From contig JASXTE010000012.1 in NCBI GenBank assembly GCA_030280995.1, positions 9,652,001 to 9,716,000 of the forward strand: 64,000 nucleotides of DNA, read 5' to 3'. Below are positions 9,629-23,505 of this stretch, piece after piece. Position 1 is the first letter of the stretch. Each line of letters opens with the position of its first letter. The notes beneath the pieces were generated by a model, which was not told the DNA's origin, did no database searches, and saw nothing but the letters and a program-made list of their open reading frames with translations. The position numbers and the translations under genes were made by a program. The stretch is from Hemileia vastatrix (taxonomy: Eukaryota; Basidiomycota; Pucciniomycetes; Pucciniales; Zaghouaniaceae).

Positions 9629-9747
9629 ATACATCAAGAAAAAAATGTTAGCACCTTCTAGTAGGTGACTCCCCCCAGTTGAAGTGTCATAGTTCAGTCA
9701 AGGATGAGCACCTGCTGGCAGGTGCCAGGTTTTTTTTTCTGGTGTAT
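9629..9747. mobile_element. Small fold-back MITE (about 119 bp)
   Basis: The ends ATACATCAAGAAAAAAA... and ...TTTTTTTTTCTGGTGTAT are inverted repeats of about 42 bp, including GCACCTnCTnGnAGGTG in both arms. The core is about 30 bp. The target duplication is ambiguous because the ends lie in TATA-rich sequence. Confidence 0.5.
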
Positions 9748-10083
9748 AAAATCTTGAATAGTTTATCTTTCTGACCACTTGTTGTTGTCTACTCTTGATC
9801 TACAGGGACATCTGAAGAGGATGACACAAAATCACAAAAAAAAAAAAAAAAAAAAAAATTGAGGAGCCCAAATTTTTTTTTTTGACAGGCTGTATGGCAG
9901 GTTTGCAAGACTGGGTGGATTTTTGTCCATTTTCCCCCCCTTTCTTTCCCTCATCCACCCTCCTTGCCCACATCTGGGATCCTAAAATTCAGTCTACCAC
10001 TGGTAGTGAGTTTCCATTTTGTCATTTTCCTTTTGTTCTTACATTCATTTATCTCCTGAGAATTCCCTACATCTTTTGATGCC
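9748..10083. other. Unassigned interval with poly-A tract
   Basis: A run of about 23 A lies near 9836-9858, followed by a T run at 9873-9883 and then GACAGGCTG. No gene is supported. Confidence 0.35.
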
Positions 10084-11570
10084 ATGTTTAATCTAAGAGG
10101 TATTTTAAACTTTCCAGATTCATCTAATCTAAATCTTGATAACTTGTTTGAAGATGATTCTTTTATATCACATCAACAGACACATAATCAAGGTTTTCTC
10201 CCTTTCTCAGAAAAATATTTCTTGTCTCTTCTTACATACCATCCTTTGAATTTCCCTCAATCTCAATCTCCTTTGACCTGCAATACTCATAATTTATCTC
10301 AATCTCCTAACTTCTTCAATGAAATGCCAATTGATCCACAAGATCAACAGCCTAGAGAGGGTTCATTAGTTAAAACAGCTTCTAATTATCCAAGAAGCTG
10401 TGTTTCTCTAAAAATTTACCTTCAATATATGTTATGGATTCCATTGAAACCTTCAAAATAAATTCACAGAAACACACAAAAGAAAAAGATAAGGCAGGAA
10501 ATCATGCAGACAAAACTAATTGCTTCACCACCAACGAAACTTACTTTCGATTGTGAGATTTCCAACAAGCATCTTGGCCACTTCAAGGAAAAAGTGATTG
10601 AAACTAGATTCTTGACTGAGAAAGAAAGAATTTCCAATTTAGTATGAAAAGCATGTAGTGAGTCTCAAGTTGTTTGGAAGCTAACAATATCTCATAGTGG
10701 AGAATTTACTGGTAGCAAGAAAGCAGCTTTGGATTCTCAACAAACATTCAAAAGGTTCCTTTCAGTTGCAGAAGTCACCCAGAAGTCTAAAAAATTGTAT
10801 CTTGTATCTCCGAGGTAGATCCAAAGGTGGATGCAAATGTAAGTTGAAACTTAATCTAATTGCTTGTAACCTAAATTTATTTTATATTTTTGTATCAATT
10901 TCAGACTGAAATGTATCTTGACCAAATTGATGAGTCAAGGAATGATGTCAATGAAGAACTGTCTGCTGGTGCTACCTCAGTTGTGCAACATATTTGACTT
11001 TTCAGCACAATTCTTTGTTCAAACAAACCACATCCAGATATTTTCTCCTCAAAAGAAGCCATAGTCTTTGCCAATCCAACCAATCCAACACAATACATCA
11101 AGTTAGATTATGATTTAGCCAATAAATGGGCATATGCAATTGTATGCTTTTGTTTATTTTATATTTTGACATAGATAATGATCACTATATTTCAGGAAGC
11201 AAATCTGAATTAGGTGAGCTTCACATGCCCACCAAAAACTCCTGATTTTGCTTATGTGGAAGAATGTACATTACAAAAAAGCTGTTACCCATCTAATGAT
11301 CATCACCACTCAAGGTCTTGCAATAGACATAATTGGAATTTCAGTCCTGAGAGTCAATCATACTCACACCTTTTTCTTAGGGGAAGAAAATTACCTTCCA
11401 ATAATTTTTCATCTGATTCACACTACAATACCATAAATTTCCATAGTCATAGACAACCAAGGCATGTTGGAATTTGAAGCTGATTCAACTGAAGTAAATC
11501 ACCAGCCTCTCAAGGCTTATCCAACCAAAGTAAATATCTAGCATGCACTCATTGTTGTCATATTTAAAGC
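10084..11570 (+). pseudogene. Decayed multi-exon gene of unknown function
   Basis: Coding-like sequence on the plus strand. First a stretch from 10084 (MFNLRGILNFPDSSN...). Then a frame from about 10503 reads KLTFDCEISNKHLGHFKEK and continues past in-frame stops near 10646 and 10817. GT-AG intron-like pieces lie at about 10839-10904 and 11140-11195, followed by further coding-like sequence (YLDQIDESRNDVNEE; KLDYDLANKWAY). Several stops break it. I do not recognise the family; it may be a host pseudogene or the gene of an unrecognised transposon. Confidence 0.4.
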
Positions 11571-11986
11571 TCCTAAAATCCTAGATCAGAAGATGAGTCA
11601 ACATTAGCCAATTATTTGGAATTTATTAAAGTTAGCCAAAAGAGTAAGCCACTTCAAGATAGATTGGAAAATCTGGGAATGGCTCACTAGAATTTTTTCA
11701 AATATTGCCCACTTGAGGATTTTTTTGAAGCTGGGGTCCCCAGAGGCACAGCACAAATGTTAGTGTCCTCTACAAAGAAGTAAAAAGTCTATTTTCATGA
11801 AAAAAATAAGATTTAACCATTTTTTCATGTATCTATCATATAGAGAGCATGTGATAGTAGAGGAAAGGGTATAAAAACATGGAAATAATTTTTTTGAGAG
11901 AAAAGAAAAGAAATCTTTAACAGGGGAATAATATTGAAGATAATTTTTTATTTAAGACAGAAAGGAGGAATGGAGAGGTAAGTAAT
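11571..11986. other. Unassigned AT-rich interval
   Basis: No gene seen. It ends with GTAAT (11982-11986), the left target duplication of the next element. The flank resumes at 21345. Confidence 0.4.
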
Positions 11987-13465
11987 TGTCAGGCTGAGTT
12001 CAAGTACAGAGACGTGAATAGCTTGATTAGTCATCTTTCTAGAAGATTTTAATGGTCCTATATGAATACTGTAGTACAAATCCAACAAGTCTTAAAATAT
12101 AACTCAATATAAGAGTCTCAGTAATTTAAATCTCACTAATTATATATATGAGTTACAATCTTATAATTGGTATAAAAATAGATGTAATAATTCAGAAACT
12201 ATTAAAAAAATTTATAAGTAATATTGATATGTATTTCAATTGTATTGGTTATATATTTTTATTGTAATGATAAAGAATGTATAAAACAAGACCAAACACC
12301 CCCTCCATTTATACCCGATAATTCCTCCAATGAACCCTTTGATTTACCAGCCCTATAAATGGCTAATGACGCCTAATTCTATCTAATACACCTATCCAAC
12401 AACATAAAGAATAGCAAATATGATAATTAGAATAATATCACCCTTTAAAATCCTGGAGTAATAGGGATAATCCATTAAAAATAAAGAATAAGCAAAAAAG
12501 AGAGTATATGCATGTAATATCTTAAAATTAAAGACTAAAAAAAGAAAAAATAAAACTAATTATTACACAATATTAAGGGGGATCAACATTAGAAATGATG
12601 GGGCTAATTATGACAATATACTACATGAAATCCCCATTAAAAAATAACCAATATTGACTGAGAAACCACTGAGAAACCCAAAAAAAATGTGAGATGTGGG
12701 GTAACTTCATGCAGTCCTTGGCAGGTTCTTTTATGGGTAAATCCTTTACTAATTTAGGAAAATTTAAGCATGGTAGTGAATTAAAGGTGCGAAGCTTGGG
12801 GTTATTAATGAAATTAGTGCATATAATAAGGTCCATAAACCTATAATTAAATTAGGACACTAAATAAGTGCCTGTTGCCTATTTTAGTGTGCTTCCCCAC
12901 AGTGGGAATAGAATGTGGGGTAATTATAGTGTGAAAAAGCTAAATTTGCTAAAAATGAAGCTATTTAAACAGGAAAAATGCAGGCAGTATGTGTCCAGTA
13001 CACAAAAGCCATTTCTGGCATAAAAATACCAAATTTGAAAAGTGCTCTTTTTATGCATTTGAGTAGCCAAATCAATAGTTCTAATTAATAAAAATTGATC
13101 TATCAAGGCGCATTTTTTTAATATTAAATTTAAAGCACATATTCAACTTTTAAGTGATTCAAATCACATTTCTTGTTTTTCACATAAAAAATGAAAACAA
13201 CAGCTTTAAGTCTACTCAAAAATTACGTAGCCTTATATTTAAGGCTCTTAAAATTACCCTAGCATATTCCAACTTAATATTAAGTACATAAAACTTATAA
13301 AAGGTGGATAAATTCATGTATATAAGGTGTTATAATGGCATATATTGTATTTTCACTTATGTATACAACTTGTGTACCTTTATTTATTGTTCCCATGTAT
13401 AGTCCATGTGTTTAATGTAATTTATCAGTACTTTTTACTCAGTCCCAGAGATATCCAGGCTGACA
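11987..13465 (-). repeat. 3' LTR of copy II-a
   Basis: The LTR is 1,479 bp and starts TGTCAGGCTGAG on the plus strand, ending AGGCTGACA. It matches the LTRs of copy II-b in reverse orientation, but with many substitutions, so it is clearly older. Confidence 0.9.
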
Positions 13466-13636
13466 CTTTCCCACCCAAAAAAACAATAAAAAAATGATAA
13501 GTTATACATTTTTTTATTTTATTTTTCAGGTATTCAGAAAATTATGTAGAATTAAATATTTATTCTTTAAATAAATAAAACGCAATAAAATATTATGTGT
13601 AATGGTTTTTAAACCCTTAGCTGTTTGGAAGGAATT

Positions 13637-16600
13637 TTATTTCTCTTTAAATTTTTTGAGAAGGGAGGATGGATTTGAAATTTTTTTAACAGGTATCCAT
13701 TTATCAAATTCATTTGATTTTCCCTTATATCTTAATAAATACTCAGTTACTTTCTCTTTAGTAAGTACTCTTTTTCTGAGTATTTTTTCAATCTCTTCTT
13801 TTTCCAGAATTTCTTCAGGTTTCTTTTTAGGCCTTCTTCTTCTTTTTGGAAATAAGTCAGGATCATTTGCATGGTAAGGTTTTAATAATGAGATAGGGAA
13901 AAATAGATGTTTCATATCATATGGGGAATATAATATTACTTTCACAGCATTATTAAAAACCATTTTGTTGACTAAAAAAGGTCCTACAAAAGTATTCTTC
14001 AATTTAACATTACCTTGTAAGTTAAAATGTAGTGTTGAAATTAGGACTTCATCTCCTTTTTTGAATTAAAATTCTTTATGAGATTTATCCCACCCCTTCT
14101 TTTTATATTAAAATGCTCTTTGAATGAATTCCTCTGCATGATTTCTACACATTTGTTGCATATGAAAAAAATATTTATCACCAGGGTGTATATCTAACCT
14201 TGGTAATTTGTTTAAATGATTTACTGGGGTATTTGGTACATATCCCAGCCAGAGTTCAAATGGTTTGTTCTCTGTTACAGAATGAGTTGTGCTATTATAA
14301 GCAAATTCAAGGCCAGGAATTAATGTTACCCAGTCATGAGTGAATTTTTTATTGTCTTTGTACTCTAATCCAAAGGCAAAATATCTTCTGATCATATCTT
14401 TCAGAGTCTGTATCACTCTCACAGCCAGCCCATCAGTTTGTGGATGGTGCTCTGTCAAACATTTCAATTGAAAGCCTGATACCTCCATCACAGATTTCCA
14501 GAACTCTGGAGTAAATTTAGGGTCTCTTTCAGAGATTGTGGCTTTGGGGAACCCAGAAGTATTCATCATTTGAGTCCACCATATTAATGCCAAGTCTTTT
14601 GCAGATACCTCTTTATGGGTAGGGATAAATTTACAAATTTTTCATAGTCTATCCACAATTAGCCAGAAATAATTGAAACTTTCTTTTCCTGATAATAGCA
14701 AGTCAGTGACAAATTCCATGTTTATAATTTCACATTTAGCTTTGGCTGCTCTATTTTTTGTAACAACCCAGCTCTCTTCCCAGTAAATCTTTTAGATTTT
14801 TGACAAGAGTCACATGTGTCAATGTATTTTTGTACATCTAATTTCATGTTTATCCACAAGGCTTCATTTTTAACTCTAGTTAATATCTTGTTAAAATAAA
14901 AATGAAAATCTAAGATTTCATCATGACAAGTACTTAAAATTAACTCTTTCATTGAAGGCAGTATAACTATTTCATTACTTAGATTTTTTCTGTAATAAAT
15001 GTATCCATCTTTTATTGACGTTTTACCTTTTTCCAATGCATTTTTATACTTTGGAGGTAAGGTTTTAATTAATGCACTCATAGATGCATTTGTTGGATCA
15101 TTTAAGATGGTAGATAATTAAGACAAATATTTATCAGATGAATTATTTTTTAATATAGTTTTCATAAATTCTTCCTCTAAATCCACTATATAAATTCCAA
15201 ATATATGTACTACCTCATTTTCAGGCACATAAGCTGGGCTCTCAGTATCATTTAGAATAGGACTTCTGGATAATAAATCCACATTGGAATGCAATTTTCC
15301 TGCTCTGTGAGTGATTGTAATTCTTCCCCTATACTCTTGTACAGTTAGTTGCCATCTAAACATGTGCCTATTAAGTGTTTTCATGTTTAGTAATGATTTT
15401 GCTGCACTTCAATCTGTTATTAATTCAAATTTATGATCTTCTAGATAGTAATGAAGTTTCTCCAAGGCCCACACAACCGCTGAAAATTCCAGCTGGATGG
15501 CACCATACCTTAATTCTTTCTTTCTTAAGGTTCTGGATATATAAAAGATAACTACTTCAGATAATTTACCATTTATTATCTTTTTTTTCTGTAAAGAAGA
15601 ACCTAACCCTTTAAAGCTTGCATCAGTATACAAGATAAAAGGGAGTTTAAAATATGACTGTCCTAATATTGGAGCTGGCATTAACATTCTTTAATTTATC
15701 AAAGGAATTTTGTCTTTCATTATTTAAAACGAAAAATTCATTTTTCCTGAATAATGTTATTAAAGGGGCTGAAATGGATTGGTAGTTTTTTATATACTGC
15801 CTATAATATCCACACATACCTAGAAAACTTTGGATATCTTTAAAATATTTAGTTATATTAATGTTTTTATTGCTGCCACTTTATTCTGGTCAACAAAAAT
15901 TTGTAATCAAGATACAAAATTTCCAAGTACTTTTAAGGATTGAAACCCAAACTTACATTTATTTCACACAGTTTTCATATTAATTTCATCCATTTTTTGA
16001 AATACTCTGCTCAGGTGATTAAAATGCTCATCATATGTTTTTGAAAACACTACAATGTCATCAATATAAACTAAAAGCCATCCTTCAATCATTTCCTGAT
16101 GAAAAACACTATCCATCAATTTTTGAAAGACTGAAGGGGATTTTTTTGGGCCAAAAGGCATTCTAACCTATTTATATATCCCTATTTGTGTGGTTATGAG
16201 TAAGAAATTCTGAGAATTCTTTTCCACAGGAATCTGGTGGTAACCATTGTTTCCATCCAGACAGGAAATATATTTTGCACCTTGTAAGGTAGCATGGATA
16301 GAAGCTATCCATGGTAGAGGGTAAATATCATCCACAGTGAGTGTATTCAGAGCTCTGTAATCATGACATAATCTTGCCTTATCTTTTTCATAAGAAATTA
16401 AAACTGGTGAACTAACACAATGATTAGGTTTTGTGTCTACTTTTTCAACAATACCCATTTCTAACAACATTTTAAAGTTGTCTTCAATGTCTTTCCTTTT
16501 TTCAGGAGAAGCTGGATAAGGTTTCTTTTTCAAGCTTCTAGGAATATTATCTAAATTACAACTTAAAGAGATTTTCATCTCATGGTCTTTGACCAATCCT

Positions 16601-19483
16601 AGTTCATTTGAACCATGAGCAAATGCCATAGGATAAGATTTTATCAATCTCAAAATATTTTTTTCTTCAATTTTTGAGAGTTGAGGACTGAAAGAGTATT
16701 TATGGATTTCATTTTCCAATTCTACCACTTCAGAGGTGGTTCTTCCACCCTGGAGTTTTTCTTCTTGAGGAGAAATGGAATAAACTGAATTTTCAGAGAA
16801 AATCATCCATTTTCTTTTTCCATTGATGCCTATATTAAAGCAAATATCTTTAGGATCTAGTTTGATTCAAATTTTGGTCACTAAGTCATTTCCAATAATA
16901 AAACAATCACTAAAAATTCACATACTGCTCTTACATATCCATTATTATATTTAAAGAATACAGCAGTTTTGTATTTGCCAATTTGATGTAATACTGAACC
17001 AAAATCCTGCCAGTTCTTTGTCTGTACAGGTTCCAGTTTTCTTTATACTTACTATCAAGCTTCATTAATGTATTAATAGAAAATACACTACCAGAAGCCC
17101 CAGTGTCAAGAATTGCATTCATTTCTTTTCCACATATAATAACAGGTGGTCCAATAGGTAGATTTTGTAAGTATCATGAGTTACATCTTTATTTCTTTCA
17201 GCTTCCTAAATGGAAGTTAAAGATGTATCTGTTTGAGGTATTGAATCATTCAGGAACATATTATCCTGCTCTAATACATATATCTAATTTTCATCATCAC
17301 TTTAAGAAATGTTACTTTTAAAATCCTCACTAGATTCATCCTTTTCATCTTCATGATTACTTGGTTCAGAATCTTGTGGATTTTTAATAACATTTATTCT
17401 CTTCTTACAAGTATGAACTTTAACTCAAGACTCACTACATTTGTAGCAAGTGTTACTTTCTTGTCTCTTAGGGACAAGGAGAGCTGAAGATTTTTTCTTC
17501 TCCACTGGTGACTCATTTGTAGTAGGTTTTACTCCCTCAACATTTTGCTTATAATGATTATACCTGGTCTCATATTGGTGGTTTAATGATATTTCATTTC
17601 ATATATTAATAAACCTAGAAGTATCTCTGATTGTTTCAGTTCTAGCTACAATAATGTCTCTGACTGATATAGGCAATTCATATATTATTTTTTCTTTCCA
17701 CTCATAATAATCCATTTTTGGATCAATGGCTTTCATGATTTTTTAAATTCGTTAAAAATAACTTTAGTTTTTCCCAGCATTTGGATTATATCTGGTTTTT
17801 TCATACAATCTTTGTTGAGTGAGTCTAAATTTTGGGCCACCAAATTTCCTTTAAATTAGTGCCTTTCATTTGATCCAGGAGTAGTTAATTCCCTTAATAA
17901 ATACAGATTCAAACCATAATAAGGCCACATCTGTAAATAAAGATATCAATTTTGATTTAATTTCTTCATCAGGTAGTTTGTATGAAAATTTTAAGTTATC
18001 AATTCTCTGAATGAATTTTTGCCAATTGGATTTTGAATCCCTGTCAAAAGAAGGGTACTATTTTAACTTAGGCCAGCTCTTTTAGTTAGTTTTTACTTCC
18101 TTAACCTGATGAATATTAATTAATTAACTTACTTTTGATATATGGTCATGTATTTTATCTTTCACTTATTTTTTACTCTCAGAGCCCATGACACTATTTT
18201 CTTTTTCAATATTTTTTTTCATATTAATCTTCCATATTAAAAGCTATTTTTCCCATATAAGAGATGTTGTCATTTATCTTTTCATTATTTTTCAAAATAT
18301 TTGTTACCTCAATTTTCAATCTTTCTAACCTATCCTTTATTACAGGTACATGAGTTAAAGTATCATTCAAATTTGAAAAAGGCATTTTTACACCTCACTC
18401 TATGGTAGCCATAATATTCTGAGAATGTTCTAATTTATCTTGTAAATTCTTAATCTCAGAGGTTAATATTTTATTTTCATTTATTAATTCATTATTTAAA
18501 TTGTCAATGAGTTTTAATCTATTGGCTGTACTACTCAATTATTGTGTAAGGTTTAATCATACACTTTCTGTATTATTGTTTGAATCTCTAGAGAATTCTT
18601 CCAATTTTTCAATTCTTAATAACAATTTCCTAATTATTTTTGATTCAATTTGATTTTCTTTTAAAAAATATTCAATTTTTTCCATGTTCAGCTCAGAAGA
18701 CTCATCATCAGGCTCAAGATTTACTTCATTTGGTTCCATTTTAATATGACTAGTATTATCATTGTGATCAATAAAACTATGTACATTGTCATAATGTAAA
18801 GAAAAATTTGAAATTCTATTTTCAAAAGAATAATCATTTAAATCCTTATCATTTATATTCAATAAATCCCTATCAATTTCATTACCTATGATTAATTCAT
18901 TTTTAGTGTCATATAATTGAACATGAGAAGATGAATGACTTACCAAGGTCTTATTCCATTTCCCCCACCTCTCCTTGCCTTTCCCCTGTAAGTGTGACTG
19001 CTCGAACCCTTCTGTGAACGGTTGTTTTAGTTTTTTGAGTACCAAAACCATTTCCGTTTGCTGACTGTTATCTTTTGATCCTCCTCTTGAGCTGGAGGCG
19101 CTTCAGTTGCCACAGTGGAAGTGTTTGATACAACTGTGGTTGGTTGGGCTTTTAATCCTACTAGAGCTTGATTGACTTCTATGAAACCCTGTGCTTCTCT
19201 TTCTTCCAAATTGTTAATTTGATCAAACATGTTTTTGACTTTTATTTTTAGGGTATTTAGAAGGGTTGAGAGGGAGTGAATTCGCTTTTGTAAGGTATTT
19301 TTTGTTTTCTTTATTGATACTTGCTTTAAAAGCCTTTCCCTTTCTTCCAGAGACATCTGTTGGAAGTTACTGTTTTTTGGAGAGACATCCTTTATTTGAT
19401 TTTACTGAAATAGTTTTGTCAGCTCTAGATCTTAGATTATAAGGTTTTACCTTATTACTCACATTGTCTATGTTGTCACACAT
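13637..19483 (-). pseudogene. Broken gag-pol of copy II-a
   Basis: Fragments in order on the minus strand: start MCDNIDN at 19483; gag coiled-coil segment 19051-18557; protease remnant (DTGASGS) 17122-16931; reverse transcriptase 16806-15964, including YIDDI; RNase H 15687-15409; integrase zinc region 15081-14722; integrase core 14593-14108; chromodomain-like end 14002-13637. Stops and frameshifts separate them, so no full-length product is possible. Both 58-nt intron intervals near the gag start are still present at full length (19405-19462, and the equivalent near 18946). Confidence 0.92.
19027..19404 (-). pseudogene. Remnant of the alternate-frame (spliced) protein in copy II-a
   Basis: Downstream of the intron 1 acceptor the +1 frame reads a coiled-coil protein (MSLEERERLLKQVSIKK from 19356) closely matching the alternate-frame protein of copy II-b. 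It runs through ITVSKRKWFWY to a stop at 19027. The first codon after the acceptor is TAA here, so this copy is inactive. The alternate frame retains more coherent coding potential than the gag frame at the same place. Confidence 0.6.
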
Positions 19484-20069
19484 TTTTACATGGAATTTAA
19501 ATCAAAGATTTATAATGAGTTATTAAAACTTAAAAAAGGAGTTTTATCAGTATTAATTAACACTAATGAAGACAATTTAATTTCTTACTTGTAGGTATTA
19601 AGTGGATTTATAAGTACCAAAAGTCAAATATGCTTTTAAGTATAACTGATCTACAATATGTAGCCATGTTTTTATTTTTAAAAAACAAAATTTTTCAGTA
19701 ATATTCTTTCTAAATATTATATGATTTTTACAAACCAATAAAAAGGAATTAAAAATCTTGTTTAAAAGAAACAATTAATTATTTTTTCTTATCTGGTTTA
19801 TCATCTGCAAAGATCACAAATTTATATTTTCTATTGACAGACTCCCACTAATAACATTTTTTATATTAAATTAGTGGTAAAACTGTTGATTCAATATCAA
19901 AATTTTATTATATAACAGGGCTTCTTTTTTTGAAATCACTATATAAGTGAACCCAACCTTTTGTAATTATCCAAATATTTCTATAGGGATTTTGTTTACT
20001 TGTAGCCTCTTTTTGAAATTTTACTTACTGAAAGATAACCAACAGAATTCCTGAGGAAAGGTCCCCAAT

Positions 20070-21339
20070 TTAAAGGCTGAGCTCAAGTACAGAGATGTGA
20101 ATAGCTTGACTAGTCAGTTGTCTAGAAGATTTTAATGGTCCTATATGAATACTTTAGTACAAATCCAACAAGTCTTAAAATATAACTCAATATAAGGGTC
20201 TCAGTAATTTAAATCTCACTAATTATATATATGAGTTACAATATTATAGTTGGTATAAAAATAGATGTATTAATTTAGAAACTATTCAAAAACCTTATAA
20301 GTACTATTGATATGTATTTCAATTATATTGGTTATATATCAATCCATCAAAACTAAAGAGTAAGAAAAAAAGAGAGTATATGCATGTAATATCTTAAAAT
20401 AAAAGACTAAAAAACGAAAGAATAACACTAAATATTACACAATATTAAGGGTTATCAACATTAGAAATGATGGGGCTAATTATGACAATATACTATGTGA
20501 AGTTCCCATCCAAAAATAACCAATATTGACTGAGAAACCACTGAGAAAACCAAAAAAAATGAGAGATGTGGGGTAACTACATGCATTCCATGGTAGGTTC
20601 TTTTATGGGTAAATCCTTGACTAATTTAGGAAAATTTAAGTGTGGTAGTGAATTAAAGGCACCAAGCTTGAGGTTATTAATGAAATTAGTGCATATAATA
20701 AGGTCAATGCACTTATAATTGAATTAGGACACTAAATAAGTGCCTGTCGCCTATTTTAGTGTGTTTTCCCACAGTATGCAAAGAATGTGGGGTAATTATA
20801 GTTTGAAAAAGCTAAATTTTCTAAAAATGAAGCTATTAACATGGGAAAAATGCAGGCAGTATGTGGCCAGTACACAGAAGCCATTTCTGGCATAAAAATG
20901 CCAAATTTGAAAAGTGCTCTTTTTATGCATTTGAGTAGCCAAATCAATACTTCTGATTAATAAAAAGCGATCTGTCAAGGCACATTTTTTAATATTAAAT
21001 TTATAGCACATATACTCAACTTTTAAGTGATTTAAAGCACATTTCTTGTTTTTCACATAAAACAATGAAAACAACAGCTTTAAGTCTACTCAAAAATTAT
21101 GTAGCCTTATTTTTAAGGCTCTTAAGATTACCCTAGAATATTCAAACTTAATATTAAGTACATAAAACTTATAAAAGGTGAATTCATGCATGTATATAAG
21201 GTGTTATAATGGCATATATTGTATTTTCACTTATGTATACAACATGTGCACCTTTATTAAATTTTCCCATGTATAGTACATGTGTTTAACATAATTTATA
21301 AGCACTTTTTACTCAGTCCTAGGGATATTCAGGCTGACA
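20070..21339 (-). repeat. 5' LTR of copy II-a, internally deleted
   Basis: The LTR is 1,270 bp. It lacks about 210-230 bp present in its partner: after GGTTATATAT at 20330 it jumps to the region equivalent to about 12475. Its inner terminus is mutated (TTAAAGGCT instead of TGTCAGGCT). The outer end AGGCTGACA is intact. Confidence 0.88.
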
Positions 21340-21344
21340 GTAAT

Positions 21345-22697
21345 AGTTTTCTAAAAATAAAATAATAATAAAACATGAGAAAGATGTTATAAAGCATGGA
21401 AACAGGAATGGAATCAACTCAAAAAAATAAATAGAAATAAAAAAAACCATTTTTATACTATTCATTCTAATAAAATTTCATTTTATGTCTTTTTTTATAT
21501 TTTAAAGATAAAAGGTTAATATATTGTAAAAAATACTATCACATGCATATCTTTATTATTTATTAAATAGAAAACAGAATAGATATTTATATCAGAGCTT
21601 AATTGTATTACCAAAGTATTATTCACTTCATTTTTATAAGTATTTTAAATTTTTCAGATTTTTTAAATATTAATAATGGTTAATAATATCTTTTTGAAAA
21701 ATTAGAATTCAACTTTTGTATCAAATTCTTACTGGGGAATTTCAATGGAAGATATTAATTCCCAAAATATTTTTTTGAATGATTTGGTATAGTGCCTTAT
21801 AATTTCATCATATATTAACAATTAAGTAAAATTAATTGAACATTTAAGATCACTTTTCTTTCAATTTAAATTGGGTTTTTTCTAGTCTTACATGCAACAA
21901 AGTATAAAATTATTTTGAAAATTTTGTAGCTTTTCAGACTGGCTTAGCTGTGGGGAGGGCTGATTTCAACATACCATTACAAAATTGTTTTTTAATGCTT
22001 CAAAATTGTTCCAAGAAATGTTCACATGTACTTCAATAAATAATCAGGCTGGATTCATCAGAGGTTCAATGTATTTTCACACTTTATTCCTTATTTTTTC
22101 ATCACTACCTCATTGTGTGCTAAATTGGATATGAATTTAGTTTCAAGGTTGTGGACTTGCTATCAAGTCAGCCCCCCATATTGGGTGTTGATTGGACCCA
22201 ATTTCAATTTTTTTTTTCTAAAGTGACACTACTCTAAGAAGGGTGGATTGGATGGCTTGATATCCCCATCAATTTCATTCTCCCTTTTTCTTGTCACCCT
22301 TTCTTTTCTCTTCTTTTTCTTATTTTCCACTGGCCTCATTTAATCTACTAACTCTCTCTCTTTCCTCTTAACTGGTTGCCCTCACTTTTTGTAAGTTTTT
22401 CATTTGTGCATTTTTCAATTTTTTTATTTGTTCATTGTTTCATTTTCTCAATTTTTCATCTTCTCATTTTTTTAATTTTTTTTAAATTTTTTCACTTTTT
22501 CACTTATTAATTTTTTTCATTTTTTCATTTTTTCATTTTTTTGTTTTTAATTATTTATTTTTTCTTGTTTGGAATGAACTTTTTCTTCATTTACACTGGC
22601 CTCATTTTATCTCCTAACTCTTGCTCTTTCCCCCTCATTGGCTTCCCTCACTTGTTGTAATTTTTTTGCTTGTTCTCTTTTTTTTATTTATTATTTA
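21345..22697. other. AT-rich flank with degenerate pyrimidine repeats
   Basis: No gene is supported. At 22290-22680 a block with CACTGGCCTCATTT...CTAACTCTCTC appears twice (about 22328 and 22595), separated by TTTTTCATTTTT repeats. The reverse complement of the same block occurs at 35062-35290. Confidence 0.45.
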
Positions 22698-23029
22698 TTA
22701 GGGGGTGTCAGTTCTGGTAAATCAGCACCTAAATTTTGCAAAAAAAGTCACTTATTTCAAAAATGAGTGTCAGTTATGACCTCTTATCAGCACTTCTTTC
22801 CTGATTTTTTTCTCACAACCACCTTTTGGCCACATCATCCCTTCCTTGCCCACCCCATCCCTGTCACATGTGACACCCAGACATCTATCCTCTCATCAAT
22901 TCTTAGCACACATCTCTCACTGAGATTTGAAACATTTTTTTGCAACATTTTAACCATGCATGTTTTTTTACTTTTTTTTTAATGTTTCCAACCTCTTAAT
23001 ATCTTTTCTTTTAACATACCAGTTTCATA

Positions 23030-23505
23030 ATGCATCCTAGAAACTCCAACACTCAAAAGGCAACTCAAAAAAAAAACTCCATCACAAAGGTCTTCCCACA
23101 ATGCAAGCCCCCTGCCTGAGAAATTAAAGTGGGGAAACCTAAAAAAGGAAGATTATCTCATCATCATCAACTTCCTCAAAATTAAATAAAATTATGATGC
23201 ATGTTTTGCATGTGAGAAGTCCAGCCAAATCAGATGTCCACCTTCATCAAAGGTCAATGGCTTCTTGTTGATGGAAAATGAAGTGAAACAAAAACAAAAG
23301 GGAGAATCGAAATCAATCATAATAAAATGAAGGGGAGATTCAAAATTTATTAATAAAAATATAAAAAGGCTCATTTTGCTTCCAATAGCTTTGGTACTGA
23401 TGATTATGATTTGGATAATGGAATTACTACTGTTCCCAAAAAGCTCAATGTCATGTGTCCTCTCTATGAGTAAATGGATATTCTCTTTGGTTCCTGATTT
23501 AAGAG
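23030..23505 (+). pseudogene. Remnant of Harbinger ORF1 (DNA-binding protein)
   Basis: The sequence matches 55697-56176 base for base over long stretches, such as the LKKDDY and KLNVMCP coding regions. It carries substitutions, an internal change after AATGAAG, and stops. It corresponds to the first exon only; the later exons are absent. Confidence 0.75.

Larger units (their letters stand above)
11987..21339 (-). mobile_element. Ty3/gypsy retrotransposon, family II copy a (old, broken)
   Basis: Two LTRs in the same orientation flank a decayed gag-pol. The target duplication GTAAT lies at 11982-11986 and 21340-21344, which fixes both ends. Putative PPT side: CTTTCCCACCC at 13466. Putative primer-binding site just inside 20070 (plus strand ...GGAAAGGTCCCCAAT). 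The coding sequence matches family II copy b (43553-53172) throughout but carries many stops and frameshifts. Confidence 0.93.
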
